A stretch of DNA of 64,000 nt from COE1 sp910588595 (GTDB taxonomy: Bacteria > Bacillota > Clostridia > Lachnospirales > Lachnospiraceae), in the NCBI GenBank assembly GCA_948957135.1, contig CARDBT010000010.1, positions 1 to 64,000 of the forward strand. Reading direction: 5' to 3'. Below the pieces are notes generated by a model. The model was not told the origin of the DNA. It worked only from the letters and a program-made list of their open reading frames with translations, and did not search any database. Shown one piece after another: positions 15,391-23,381 of this stretch. Numbering within the stretch: position 1 is the stretch's first letter; the number at the start of each line of letters is the position of its first letter. The translations under genes and the position numbers were made by a program.

Positions 15391-15843
15391 TTATTCTGTA
15401 AGATCCTCAAGTACTTCTATCATTTTTTTCCCTGTATTCATGACGTCTTCCATCGCCACATCCGCCACATAAGCCCTCAGCTCCTCCATATACGAGCTGA
15501 GTTCCTCCGGAATCCTGTACTCTTCGAGCTCTGCGAGCGCCGCATCCGCGCCGTCAAGATCAAAACTGTCCATGGCAGTGTTGATCTTGTCAAGCGCCTC
15601 TATGATCTCCTTTTTAGGGACTTCCTTTTTATCCTGCTCATTTGCCTTCCCATACGGCTCCAGTATTCGTTTATAGCTTTTATACAGCTCCATGATAGCA
15701 GGATTTTCTCTGGTGATCGTCTCCAGATCCTCCGCATTCCCACACTGCTCCATCTTATAAAACAACTCCGAGAGTTCCAACGCGCCTATCATGCGTGCCG
15801 TATTTTTCAATGCATGTACCTCTATAGTATAATCGCGAATCAT
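15391..15843 (-). CDS. Hpt domain, 3' fragment of the split hybrid kinase gene
   Basis: 150 residues starting MIRDYTIEVHALKNTARMIG, where the His of HALKN is the phosphotransfer residue. The first two helices of the Hpt bundle are missing here but are found at the C-terminus of the upstream frame (LFTNLLGDFYKLIDLKSTKIE). Adding one A in the GAAAATG stretch near 15858 would join them as KIEKCLADGMIRDY. The ATGA overlap makes it look like a natural coupled gene, but I judge it the tail of the hybrid kinase. Confidence 0.75.
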   Translation of the reverse strand: MIRDYTIEVHALKNTARMIGALELSELFYKMEQCGNAEDLETITRENPAIMELYKSYKRILEPYGKANEQDKKEVPKKEIIEALDKINTAMDSFDLDGADAALAELEEYRIPEELSSYMEELRAYVADVAMEDVMNTGKKMIEVLEDLTE

Positions 15844-17957
15844 TCCGTCTGCAAGACATTTTCAATTTTTGTCGACTTGAGGTCGATCAATTTGTAAAAA
15901 TCGCCCAATAAATTAGTGAACAGCTGCAGACTGCCGGAATTCTTGATCCCTTCCGCGACATCAAGTCCTTCTATAACCGGAAGGTCCTGCTCTGATATCT
16001 GTTCCTGCACTGTGACAGGCTCGGACATCTTATGGATCAGGTCTTTGGGAAGCCATGCGCGTATCTTGCTGCAGATATTCTTTAACTCGATCGGTTTTGC
16101 CACAAAATCGTTCATTCCCGCTTCCTTAAAGATTTCCCGTGCCCCCATGACCGCATTGGCTGTCAGGGCTATGATCGGCATGTTCTGAATGTACTCATCC
16201 GGAAGCTTTCTGATATTCTGCGTGGTCTCCACGCCGTCCATCACGGGCATCATGTGATCCATAAAGACAATATGATACCGCTTTTCCTGCACCATCTCGA
16301 TCGCCATCTTCCCGGAGCTGGCTGTGTCTATGTTCATCTGCAATGGCTGCAGCAGACCTTTTGCCACTTTGAGATTCATCTCGTTGTCATCCACGATCAG
16401 GATCTGCGCCTGCGGCGCGATAAAATTCATCACGTTGTCGGTCTCCACAAAAGCCGCCGTTGTCTCATGGTTGATCACCTGACAGAAATTGAGCGAATAC
16501 AGCGGCTTATTGACAACTGTCACCTGTTCATTCCACACCGTCTCCCTCATAGGATTCTGCAGCACACACAGTTCTGTCCCATTTGAGACAAAGTATTTCT
16601 CGATCCCGTCTTTCAGCTCCTGATACATGGATTCATCCACAAAGAAGAAATCGACCTTCTCATTGTTATCCCTCGCCTCATAACAATCCACATAACGCAG
16701 ACCGTAACCTTCCGCTATATTTCTCATCTGTGCCAGAACGCGCTGATCCCCCATACGGCCGCTCACAACGATCGGCTCATGGACGATCGCCTCCTCCTTG
16801 ATCGCTGCCGCAAGCTGACTGCCGATCACTTTTTGCGGTATATTGAAATAGAACTCGCTGCCTTTGCCATACTCACTCTTCACCCCGATCTGTCCGCCCA
16901 TGTTCTCCACAAGCTGCTTGGATATCGCAAGTCCCAGTCCTGTTCCCTCCTTGTTTCTGTTTTTCTTTGTGTCAACCTGTTGGAAAGAGCCAAATAACTT
17001 TTTCAGATCATCCGGCTTGATCCCCTGACCAGAATCTTGGATCGAGACCGCCAGCTCCACCATGTCCGCCTCCGTCATCTGTATCATTTTAATCGTAAGT
17101 TTGACATACCCAGCCTCCGTAAACTTGATCGCATTGTTTGCAATGTTGATGATCACCTGCCTGATGCGGAGAGAATCCCCGTACAGCCTGTTTGGCAGAT
17201 CCTTGTCAATATCAAACATAAGTTCTATCGGTTTGTCTCCGATCCTGTTGAGAAATATCATGCTGAGATCACTCAGCATGGACATCGGTTCATACTCCTC
17301 CTCCACGATCTCAAGCTTGCCCGACTCAATCTTGGAGAAGTCAAGAATATCATTGATGATCGTGAGCAGCGAAGCCCCGGAGTTCTTGATGTTCATCAGA
17401 TATCCCCTGTCCTGTTCGCTCAGATCACTTCGAAGAAGGATCTCTGTCATTCCCACAATGGCATTCATCGGTGTGCGGATCTCGTGCGACATATTTGACA
17501 GAAAATTGGATTTGGACTCATTTGCCTCCTCCGCATGGAGTTTTGCCTCCTTTAACTGTTCCATCATATTGTAGTTCTCTGTCAGATCAATGAGGATCAT
17601 CGCATGGCCTCGGATCCTATCGCGTATGTTCAGATCCTTGATATATTTCTTATAATGTTTGTCTTCAATGATGATCTCCTCTTCCTCTGACTTAAAAAGC
17701 TGTTCTATCTGCCATGGAAGTTTCTCACCTTTATGGATCCCTGAAAGCTCCTCGAAATTCTCCCTTGCATATTTGTTGGAATCAAGATAACCGTAGGATT
17801 TGTCCGCAACCAGAAACAGGGCATCAAAGTTCTCAACCATCCAGCCCCGCCCTATATCAAGGATATTGAAGATATCCCCCTCAACGACACTCACAATGAT
17901 CAGCAGCACCGCAACCGCAGAAAAGAGTGGAACTACCTCAAAGTTAAAACTGAACAA
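15840..17957 (-). CDS. Hybrid sensor histidine kinase, central fragment of a split gene
   Basis: 705 residues: a membrane segment, PAS (about 40-125), HisKA with the phosphoryl His in SNMSHEIRTPMNA, HATPase (NAIKFTE, DSGQGIKPDD, GTGLGLAIS), a degenerate receiver (400-505), an active receiver (520-635; ILIVDDNE, FMDHMMPVMDG) and the first helices of an Hpt domain. The N-terminal 7TM sensor is in another frame upstream (18016-18582) and the rest of the Hpt downstream (15391-15843). Removing one G from G7 at about 18031 restores the upstream join. The whole protein would have about 1060 residues. Confidence 0.87.
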   Translation of the reverse strand: MFSFNFEVVPLFSAVAVLLIIVSVVEGDIFNILDIGRGWMVENFDALFLVADKSYGYLDSNKYARENFEELSGIHKGEKLPWQIEQLFKSEEEEIIIEDKHYKKYIKDLNIRDRIRGHAMILIDLTENYNMMEQLKEAKLHAEEANESKSNFLSNMSHEIRTPMNAIVGMTEILLRSDLSEQDRGYLMNIKNSGASLLTIINDILDFSKIESGKLEIVEEEYEPMSMLSDLSMIFLNRIGDKPIELMFDIDKDLPNRLYGDSLRIRQVIINIANNAIKFTEAGYVKLTIKMIQMTEADMVELAVSIQDSGQGIKPDDLKKLFGSFQQVDTKKNRNKEGTGLGLAISKQLVENMGGQIGVKSEYGKGSEFYFNIPQKVIGSQLAAAIKEEAIVHEPIVVSGRMGDQRVLAQMRNIAEGYGLRYVDCYEARDNNEKVDFFFVDESMYQELKDGIEKYFVSNGTELCVLQNPMRETVWNEQVTVVNKPLYSLNFCQVINHETTAAFVETDNVMNFIAPQAQILIVDDNEMNLKVAKGLLQPLQMNIDTASSGKMAIEMVQEKRYHIVFMDHMMPVMDGVETTQNIRKLPDEYIQNMPIIALTANAVMGAREIFKEAGMNDFVAKPIELKNICSKIRAWLPKDLIHKMSEPVTVQEQISEQDLPVIEGLDVAEGIKNSGSLQLFTNLLGDFYKLIDLKSTKIENVLQTE

Positions 17958-18015
17958 GAGTTCCAGCGCAAGCGGTATGATGACTACAAACTTCGCAATG
18001 ATCAGATGTGACAGA

Positions 18016-18582
18016 TTATACTTCTCTGTTCCCCCCCTGTTTGCGCAGCTGTATCCTCCTCACGATCATATAGATGATCAATGCGAGCAGAAGAGCTGTC
18101 AGAAAACTATATCGGATCGCATATACGACACCGCCCTCTTTGCTCAGAAAGTGATACCCATATGTGACATCCTCACCAAAATCCATCTCTCCGAATGCTT
18201 TTTCACGTCTCTTATCATCCCACATGATAAGCAGGGCAAACGCCTCAAACGCCAGCCATATTTTTGTGAACACCCTCACTGTCTTGTGCCGTGAATCGAT
18301 CTGCATATACGACAGAATAAATTTGATAAAGAAAAAATAAAACAGAAAATTTCCGAGATATTCCATTTTCAACGCCAGTGTCGCCTCGGAAGGATTGTTT
18401 GTCCGAAGCATCAGACAGTAGGCTCCATTCATGATCAGACAGCCGATGTTTGCCACCATCAGATTCGTTGATGAGCTGTTCTGCTCCTTACTCATGAGAA
18501 CAAAGATACCGATCAGCGGTATCACTGCACCAATCAATGGTATGATGCTAAACGCTGTTCTCAGGCTCAATTCCAACGTCAT
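18016..18582 (-). CDS. Histidine-kinase 7TM sensor domain, 5' fragment of the split gene
   Basis: 188 residues with five hydrophobic helices (SIIPLIGAVIPLIGIFVL, NLMVANIGCLIMNG and others), matching the N-terminal 7TM module of histidine kinases. It ends RKQGGNREV at a premature TAA. In the other frame the text continues QGGTEKYNLSHLIIAKFVV, adding the missing helices and running into the PAS-kinase frame. ATG at 18582 with AAAGGAG upstream. Confidence 0.75.
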   Translation of the reverse strand: MTLELSLRTAFSIIPLIGAVIPLIGIFVLMSKEQNSSSTNLMVANIGCLIMNGAYCLMLRTNNPSEATLALKMEYLGNFLFYFFFIKFILSYMQIDSRHKTVRVFTKIWLAFEAFALLIMWDDKRREKAFGEMDFGEDVTYGYHFLSKEGGVVYAIRYSFLTALLLALIIYMIVRRIQLRKQGGNREV

Positions 18583-18667
18583 TTTTCATCCACTCCTTTT
18601 TGCATAGATATCTCTATTTCATACTGTTTTGTGTTTCCTGTCTATTGTTTTTGTCCCTAAACACAAA

Positions 18668-18689
18668 ACACCGCCCTCGCGGGCGGTGT
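18668..18689 (-). terminator. Intrinsic terminator of the grcA-like gene
   Basis: ACACCGCCC-TCGC-GGGCGGTGT forms a 9-bp perfect GC stem; on the minus strand it is followed by TTTTGTGTTT. Confidence 0.85.
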
Positions 18690-18730
18690 CTGCCAATGGA
18701 ATTTTACAAAATATGATGGATCGTCAAAAC

Positions 18731-18970
18731 TTAAATTGCCTCGTGGAACGTTCTGGAAATAACGTCCGCCTGCTGCTCCGGTGTCAGTTTGATAAAGTTT
18801 ACAGCATAGCCTGATACCCGGATCGTGAGCTGTGGATAATTCTCCGGATGCTTCTGTGCATCCAACAATGTGTCCCTATTGAGAACATTCACATTGAGAT
18901 GATGACCACCCTTTGTTGCATATCCGTCCAAAAGATTGACTAAGTTGCTTACCTGTGCGTTATCTGTCAT
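18731..18970 (-). CDS. grcA: Short stand-alone glycyl-radical domain (GrcA-like pyruvate formate-lyase repair protein)
   Basis: A 79-residue protein matching only the C-terminal glycyl-radical module of pyruvate formate-lyase. It has the radical-bearing Gly in TIRVSGYAVNF and the tail LTPEQQADVISRTFHEAI. In E. coli the homologous GrcA (YfiD, ~127 residues) replaces the radical domain of PFL after oxygen cleavage. This version is much shorter, with an N-terminal part (LDGYATKGGHHLNVNVLNRD) also from PFL. Strong AAGGAGG site. It lies just downstream of a Crp/Fnr-type regulator and has a dyad site in its promoter. Confidence 0.88.
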   Translation of the reverse strand: MTDNAQVSNLVNLLDGYATKGGHHLNVNVLNRDTLLDAQKHPENYPQLTIRVSGYAVNFIKLTPEQQADVISRTFHEAI

Positions 18971-19046
18971 GATAATTCCTCCTTTTTATAAAATAACCTG
19001 ATTGTTTTTTGTGTTCTGTTTTGATGCTCTGTTCTTTTGTGATTTT

Positions 19047-19088
19047 AGTATATTTGATTCCGGGAGAAATTTCGGTAACAATTGTTAC
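19047..19088 (-). promoter_or_regulatory. Promoter of grcA-like gene with Crp/Fnr-type dyad at -41.5
   Basis: A perfect 14-bp palindrome GTAACAATTGTTAC (19075-19088) lies upstream of a TATACT -10 box (19052-19047) that has no good -35. With a start at about 19040 the dyad centre is at -41.5, the class II activator position used by Crp/Fnr proteins. The regulator gene is next door. GTAAC-N4-GTTAC resembles, as I recall it, sites proposed for HcpR-type regulators. Confidence 0.6.
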
Positions 19089-19131
19089 AATCTTAAAATT
19101 TTTTATGTATTTTTATAAATACAAAACTGAT

Positions 19132-19824
19132 TCAATACAAAGTCTCCAATACATCGCGGTTTACGATCCTGATCGTATTCTTATCCGTCTCGATCAGCTG
19201 TTCCTGCTGCATCTTCATCAGCTCCCTCGACAGCGATGGTCTGGTCGTGCCCAGATAATCCGCCAGCTCCTCTCTGTTCATAGAAAGCCTGACCGTATCT
19301 GCATCCGCACACCCGCTGTCCATCTGCTCGATCAGCCACAGGGCAATGCGCTCGCGCAGCGTCGTCCCGGAAAGCAGATGCAGCTTTCTCGTCATCGTAA
19401 AATTTTTTTCAGACTGAATCTCCAGCATATTTTTGGTGATCATGCGGTGATGTTCACAGGCGTTGCTGCAAAAGCAATAGAAAAATTCCCAGGGTATCTC
19501 GAGCACTTTCACTTTTCCCTGTGCGATCGCATCGTACCAGTACGCCTTGGCATCCGCAAAGAGAAACATCTCCCCAAAGACATCTCCCTGCCCGATCATG
19601 AAGAGCACATCCCTTTTTCCTGACGCAAAATCCTTTGAGATCATGACAGAGCCTTCGATGACCAGAAACAGGTTCCTGGGTGTTTCGCCCTGACGGAAGA
19701 CATAACTCCCGTCTTCGAAAGAACGCTCGACGGTCTTCGAACAGCGGAACATCTTCTCGATCTCCTCTTTGCTGATATCCCGGAACAGGTGGATCCGCTC
19801 ACAGTCCTTGATGTTTTCTACCAT
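19132..19824 (-). CDS. Crp/Fnr-family transcription regulator
   Basis: A 230-residue regulator: cyclic-nucleotide-type beta barrel (about 10-125; GSYVFRQGETPRNLFLVIEG, GQGDVFGEMFL), dimer helix and Crp-type helix-turn-helix (MNREELADYLGTTRPSLSREL). It has Cys residues (FYCFCSNACEHH) in the region before the dimer helix but no typical Fnr iron-sulfur N-terminus. I used the ATG at 19824, preceded by AAAGGAATGGGG; readings starting further up run into repeat array B. Likely target: the grcA-like gene downstream. Confidence 0.87.
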   Translation of the reverse strand: MVENIKDCERIHLFRDISKEEIEKMFRCSKTVERSFEDGSYVFRQGETPRNLFLVIEGSVMISKDFASGKRDVLFMIGQGDVFGEMFLFADAKAYWYDAIAQGKVKVLEIPWEFFYCFCSNACEHHRMITKNMLEIQSEKNFTMTRKLHLLSGTTLRERIALWLIEQMDSGCADADTVRLSMNREELADYLGTTRPSLSRELMKMQQEQLIETDKNTIRIVNRDVLETLY

Positions 19825-19845
19825 TTCATACCCCATTCCTTTCAT

Positions 19846-20034
19846 ATCGAGTAGGGGAATGACCTTCTCCACTACTCGCGTGCCGGGCACCCGTCAGCGA
19901 ACCGATTTATTGGTTTGATGACATTCTTCCTCGGGGTGCCCGTGTGCAATCGAGTAGGGAAGAGCCATCTTCCACTACTCGCGCGCGGGGTGCGTGCAGC
20001 AGCGCTGCTAATTTCCTTACGCACCCCTGTGCAT
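19846..20034. repeat. Tandem double-hairpin repeat array B (two units)
   Basis: One type II unit (to about 19948) and one type I unit (to 20034). In the first, the usual TTTT loop between GTCAGC and GCTGAC is replaced by a different sequence that still pairs (AACC/GGTT inside GTCA/TGAC). The array begins 22 bases before the Crp/Fnr start codon and ends GTGCAT directly at the T-run of the groL terminator. Confidence 0.85.
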
Positions 20035-20067
20035 AAAAACGGGGGAACGCAGTTCCTGCGCCCCCCT
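20035..20067 (-). terminator. Intrinsic terminator of groSL
   Basis: GGGGG-AACGCAG-TTC-CTGCG-CCCCCC hairpin, followed on the minus strand by GTTTTT. Ends at the junction with repeat array B. Confidence 0.85.
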
Positions 20068-20075
20068 TATATGAA

Positions 20076-21701
20076 TTACATCATTCCGCCCATTCCAGGA
20101 CCGCCTGCCGGCATTGCCGGAGTGTCTTCCTTGATGTTCGCCACAACAGACTCTGTCGTGAGAAGTGTGCTCGCTACAGAACATGCATTCTGCAATGCAC
20201 TTCTTGTAACCTTAACCGGATCAAGGATACCAGCCTCAACCATGTCTACATACTCTTCCTTTGCAGCGTCAAAGCCGACACCTGCCTGTGACTCTCTCAC
20301 CTTGTTTACGATCACGCTTCCTTCGAGACCAGCGTTTGCAACGATGATGTGCAGCGGTGCATCCAGTGCCTTCAAAACGATCTTTGCCCCTGTCTTTTCG
20401 TCTCCTTCAAGCGTGTCAACAAGCTCTGCAACCTTCTTGGACGCGTGGATATATGCAGATCCGCCGCCTGCGATGATGCCTTCTTCCACTGCTGCCCTTG
20501 TCGCGTTGAGCGCATCTTCCATACGCAGCTTTGCTTCCTTCATCTCTGTCTCTGTCGCTGCGCCGACACGGATCACTGCCACACCGCCTGCAAGCTTTGC
20601 AAGTCTCTCCTGCAGCTTCTCCTTGTCAAAGTCAGATGTTGTCTCCTCAACCTGCTTCTTGATCTGTGAGATCCTGGCATCGATCGCTGCCTTGTCGCCC
20701 TCACCGTCAACGATAATTGTATTTTCTTTCTGAACCTTTACTGATTTTGCGCGTCCGCACTGCTCCAAAGTCGCTTCCTTGAGGTCAAGACCCAGTTCCT
20801 CACTGATCACCTGACCACCTGTGAGGATCGCGATATCCTCGAGCATAGCCTTTCTTCTGTCACCATATCCAGGAGCTTTCACAGCTACCACATTGAATGT
20901 GCCACGAAGCTTGTTGACGATCAGTGTTGTGAGTGCCTCGCCCTCAACATCCTCAGCAATGATCAAAAGCTTTGCACCGGACTGTACCACCTGCTCCAGT
21001 ACCGGCAGGATCTCCTGAATATTAGAAATCTTTTTGTCTGTGATCAAGATATACGGATCTTCCAAGGTTGCTTCCATCTTATCCATGTCTGTCGCCATGT
21101 AAGCTGAGATATATCCGCGGTCAAACTGCATACCTTCCACGAGATCGAGCTCCGTCTGCATCGTCTTGGACTCTTCAATCGTGATAACGCCGTCTCCGGA
21201 AACCTTCTCCATAGCGTCCGCTACCATATTGCCTACTTCCTCGTCGCCGGAAGATACCGTCGCAACTCTTGCGATGTGCTGCTTTCCGTTCACCTTCGAG
21301 CTCATAGCCGCGATCGCTTCCACTGCACAGTTTGTAGCTTTCTTCATTCCTTTTCTCAAGATGATAGGATTTGCACCTGCTGCCAGGTTCTTCATTCCCT
21401 CGTTGATCATTGCCTGTGCGAGAACAGTCGCTGTTGTCGTACCATCACCTGCCACATCGTTTGTCTTGGTAGCAACTTCCTTGACAAGCTGTGCACCCAT
21501 GTTCTCAAACGCATCTTCAAGCTCGATCTCCTTTGCGATCGTAACACCGTCATTCGTGATCAGCGGTGCGCCAAAAGACTTGTCAAGAACGACATTTCTT
21601 CCTTTGGGTCCCAATGTCACACTTACGGTATCTGCCAGCTTATTTACACCTGTCTCCAATGTCTTACGAGCCTCTGCTCCGTATTTGATTTCCTTTGCCA
21701 T
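20076..21701 (-). CDS. groL: 60-kDa chaperonin GroEL
   Basis: A 541-residue GroEL. It folds proteins inside a double heptameric ring with the GroES lid, using ATP. Visible hallmarks are VTLGPKGRNVVLDK, the ATP motif GDGTTTATVLAQ, and a C-terminal GGM-rich tail (GGPGMGGMM). Start ATG at 21701 (MAKEIKYG) with GGAGG upstream. It is 82 bases after groS and shares its CIRCE-controlled promoter. Confidence 0.98.
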   Translation of the reverse strand: MAKEIKYGAEARKTLETGVNKLADTVSVTLGPKGRNVVLDKSFGAPLITNDGVTIAKEIELEDAFENMGAQLVKEVATKTNDVAGDGTTTATVLAQAMINEGMKNLAAGANPIILRKGMKKATNCAVEAIAAMSSKVNGKQHIARVATVSSGDEEVGNMVADAMEKVSGDGVITIEESKTMQTELDLVEGMQFDRGYISAYMATDMDKMEATLEDPYILITDKKISNIQEILPVLEQVVQSGAKLLIIAEDVEGEALTTLIVNKLRGTFNVVAVKAPGYGDRRKAMLEDIAILTGGQVISEELGLDLKEATLEQCGRAKSVKVQKENTIIVDGEGDKAAIDARISQIKKQVEETTSDFDKEKLQERLAKLAGGVAVIRVGAATETEMKEAKLRMEDALNATRAAVEEGIIAGGGSAYIHASKKVAELVDTLEGDEKTGAKIVLKALDAPLHIIVANAGLEGSVIVNKVRESQAGVGFDAAKEEYVDMVEAGILDPVKVTRSALQNACSVASTLLTTESVVANIKEDTPAMPAGGPGMGGMM

Positions 21702-21783
21702 GATTGAATCATCCTCCATATTCTAAAATTGATTGATCGTTTGCCTGAACTGTATTCTTTACAGCATTTTGGATCCTGCTTAA

Positions 21784-22068
21784 TTACTGAATAACCGCCA
21801 AGATGTCATTCTGCTTTACGATGATGTACTCTTCCTCGTCGATCTTTACCTCTGTTCCTGAGTACTTGGAGAAGATCACGTTATCTCCAACCTTGACTTC
21901 CATCTTGATCTCTTTCCCATCAACGACTCCGCCCGGTCCGACAGCGATCACCTCTGCCTGCTGTGGCTTCTCCTTGTTCTGTCCTGGCAATACGATGCCT
22001 GACTTTGTTGTCTCCTCCGCAACCAACTGCTTCAATACGACTCTGTCTCCTAATGGTACTAATTTCAT
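21784..22068 (-). CDS. groS: 10-kDa chaperonin GroES
   Basis: A 94-residue co-chaperonin starting MKLVPLGDRVVLKQL, with the mobile loop EETTKSGIVLPG and the KYSGTEV strand. It caps GroEL rings. First gene of the groSL operon. Confidence 0.98.
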   Translation of the reverse strand: MKLVPLGDRVVLKQLVAEETTKSGIVLPGQNKEKPQQAEVIAVGPGGVVDGKEIKMEVKVGDNVIFSKYSGTEVKIDEEEYIIVKQNDILAVIQ

Positions 22069-22113
22069 GTTAAATGCCTCCTTATGATTAAATCAAATAA
22101 TTTGCCTTTTCGA

Positions 22114-22140
22114 TTAGCACTCTTGTCTACTGAGTGCTAA
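22114..22140 (-). promoter_or_regulatory. CIRCE operator (HrcA-binding site)
   Basis: TTAGCACTC-N9-GAGTGCTAA, a perfect match to the consensus. It lies between the promoter and groS, so HrcA repression of groSL relieved by heat is expected. Confidence 0.97.
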
Positions 22141-22148
22141 CAAATCAT

Positions 22149-22177
22149 ATAATAGTTTTTTGATGAGCGTTCTGCAA
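22149..22177 (-). promoter_or_regulatory. Sigma-A promoter of groSL
   Basis: TTGCAG (22177-22172), 17 bases, then TATTAT (22154-22149), placing the start inside the CIRCE element. Confidence 0.75.
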
Positions 22178-22274
22178 ACGGATTTAGGTTTTATTATCAC
22201 CCATTTTCTTCCATTTACTCATGATTTCTTATTTTTTCTCGCATTTTTAAAGTTTATAGTACTTAATAATTATT

Positions 22275-23228
22275 TTAGATTTGGGCATTCTTCAACCCTT
22301 TTTCCAGTCTTTCCCTGTATCCCGGCGCATTTTTGATCACAAATTTATTCTCCAACATAGCATATTCAGCATCCGAAAGAATATTCTTGAAGCTTTCCTC
22401 CACATTTACCCTCATCACACAGCCCACTGCGATGCTGGGCGCAAGCTTCTCGTCCTCAAAGACGTCACACGCCTGCTGTATCGCATCACAGTAAGCCTTT
22501 GCCTCATCCTCCTCTGTCAGCGGCAAGAGCACGTTGAACACATCGCCCTCCACCCTGCCGATCACAGCGTGCTCCAATCCGGCTTCCGCCGCCTTGGCCT
22601 TGAGGATCTGCGCCACTGTCACGATCAGACGGTCGCTCTCCTCCTCGCCAAAATTATTATCCACAAACCGCCAATCATTGATGTTGACACAGATTGCCGC
22701 AGTCGGAACGACTTCGCGCTCCGCAAGTTCCTTCATCTGACTAATGAAATGATTCCTGTTGAGAACGCCAGTGAGGGGATCGTTCTGACCGGAATACTGT
22801 GCCTGGGCAGTCTCTCGCTGCACCTGCTGCTCAAGCTCCTCAATGTAGACAGCCTGTTCGCTTGCCAGATACGATTTCTCGCTGTGCGCCTCCAAAGTCT
22901 CAATATATGCATCAAGGATGCTGCGCACAGTCTCGATATCGTCCTGTGCCGTGTGATCATACTTTGCATAGATATGACATACCGTCCTGCCCTTCACACG
23001 GATCTTATTTCCGGGCTTGTTGACGACATCCGGCTCAAAATCACCAAGATCACCGATCGTCATCAGTACATTCCCGTGTCTGTCCGTCATCAGCGTGTCG
23101 AGTCCAAAACATTTGTTCAACTGTGTCAGCATGATTTCTACCGGCTTTAGATCAAACAAATCCTTTGGAAAATAATTCTTGCTGTTCTGCTCGATTCTCT
23201 GTGCAAACGCTGTCCTCTTCTCGTTCAT
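22275..23228 (-). CDS. Degenerate GGDEF-domain protein
   Basis: A 317-residue cytosolic protein. Residues 1-115 form a sensory region (CFGLDTLMTDRHGNVLM, KGRTVCHIYAKYD) resembling PocR-like ligand domains. A coiled segment follows, then a GGDEF fold (about 150-300; NDPLTGVLNRNHF). The signature is VEGDVF instead of GGDEF, so synthesis of c-di-GMP is unlikely; a binding or scaffolding role is an inference. Monocistronic. Confidence 0.8.
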   Translation of the reverse strand: MNEKRTAFAQRIEQNSKNYFPKDLFDLKPVEIMLTQLNKCFGLDTLMTDRHGNVLMTIGDLGDFEPDVVNKPGNKIRVKGRTVCHIYAKYDHTAQDDIETVRSILDAYIETLEAHSEKSYLASEQAVYIEELEQQVQRETAQAQYSGQNDPLTGVLNRNHFISQMKELAEREVVPTAAICVNINDWRFVDNNFGEEESDRLIVTVAQILKAKAAEAGLEHAVIGRVEGDVFNVLLPLTEEDEAKAYCDAIQQACDVFEDEKLAPSIAVGCVMRVNVEESFKNILSDAEYAMLENKFVIKNAPGYRERLEKGLKNAQI

Positions 23229-23277
23229 TTTCTCTTTCCCCTCCGTTATCTTCCCTATTCGTTTTTTCAGTAATTAA

Positions 23278-23306
23278 AGTATACCGTTTTATCTGATGGC
23301 TGTCTA
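23278..23306 (-). promoter_or_regulatory. Sigma-A promoter of the degenerate GGDEF gene
   Basis: TAGACA (23306-23301), 17 bases, TATACT (23283-23278), about 50 bases upstream of the start codon. Confidence 0.55.
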
Positions 23307-23381
23307 TCTTTTATTGCGCATAATACACTATTTCTCAATCCGCCACTCATTTTTGCTGTGTGATCGGACCAGTGACCATGG

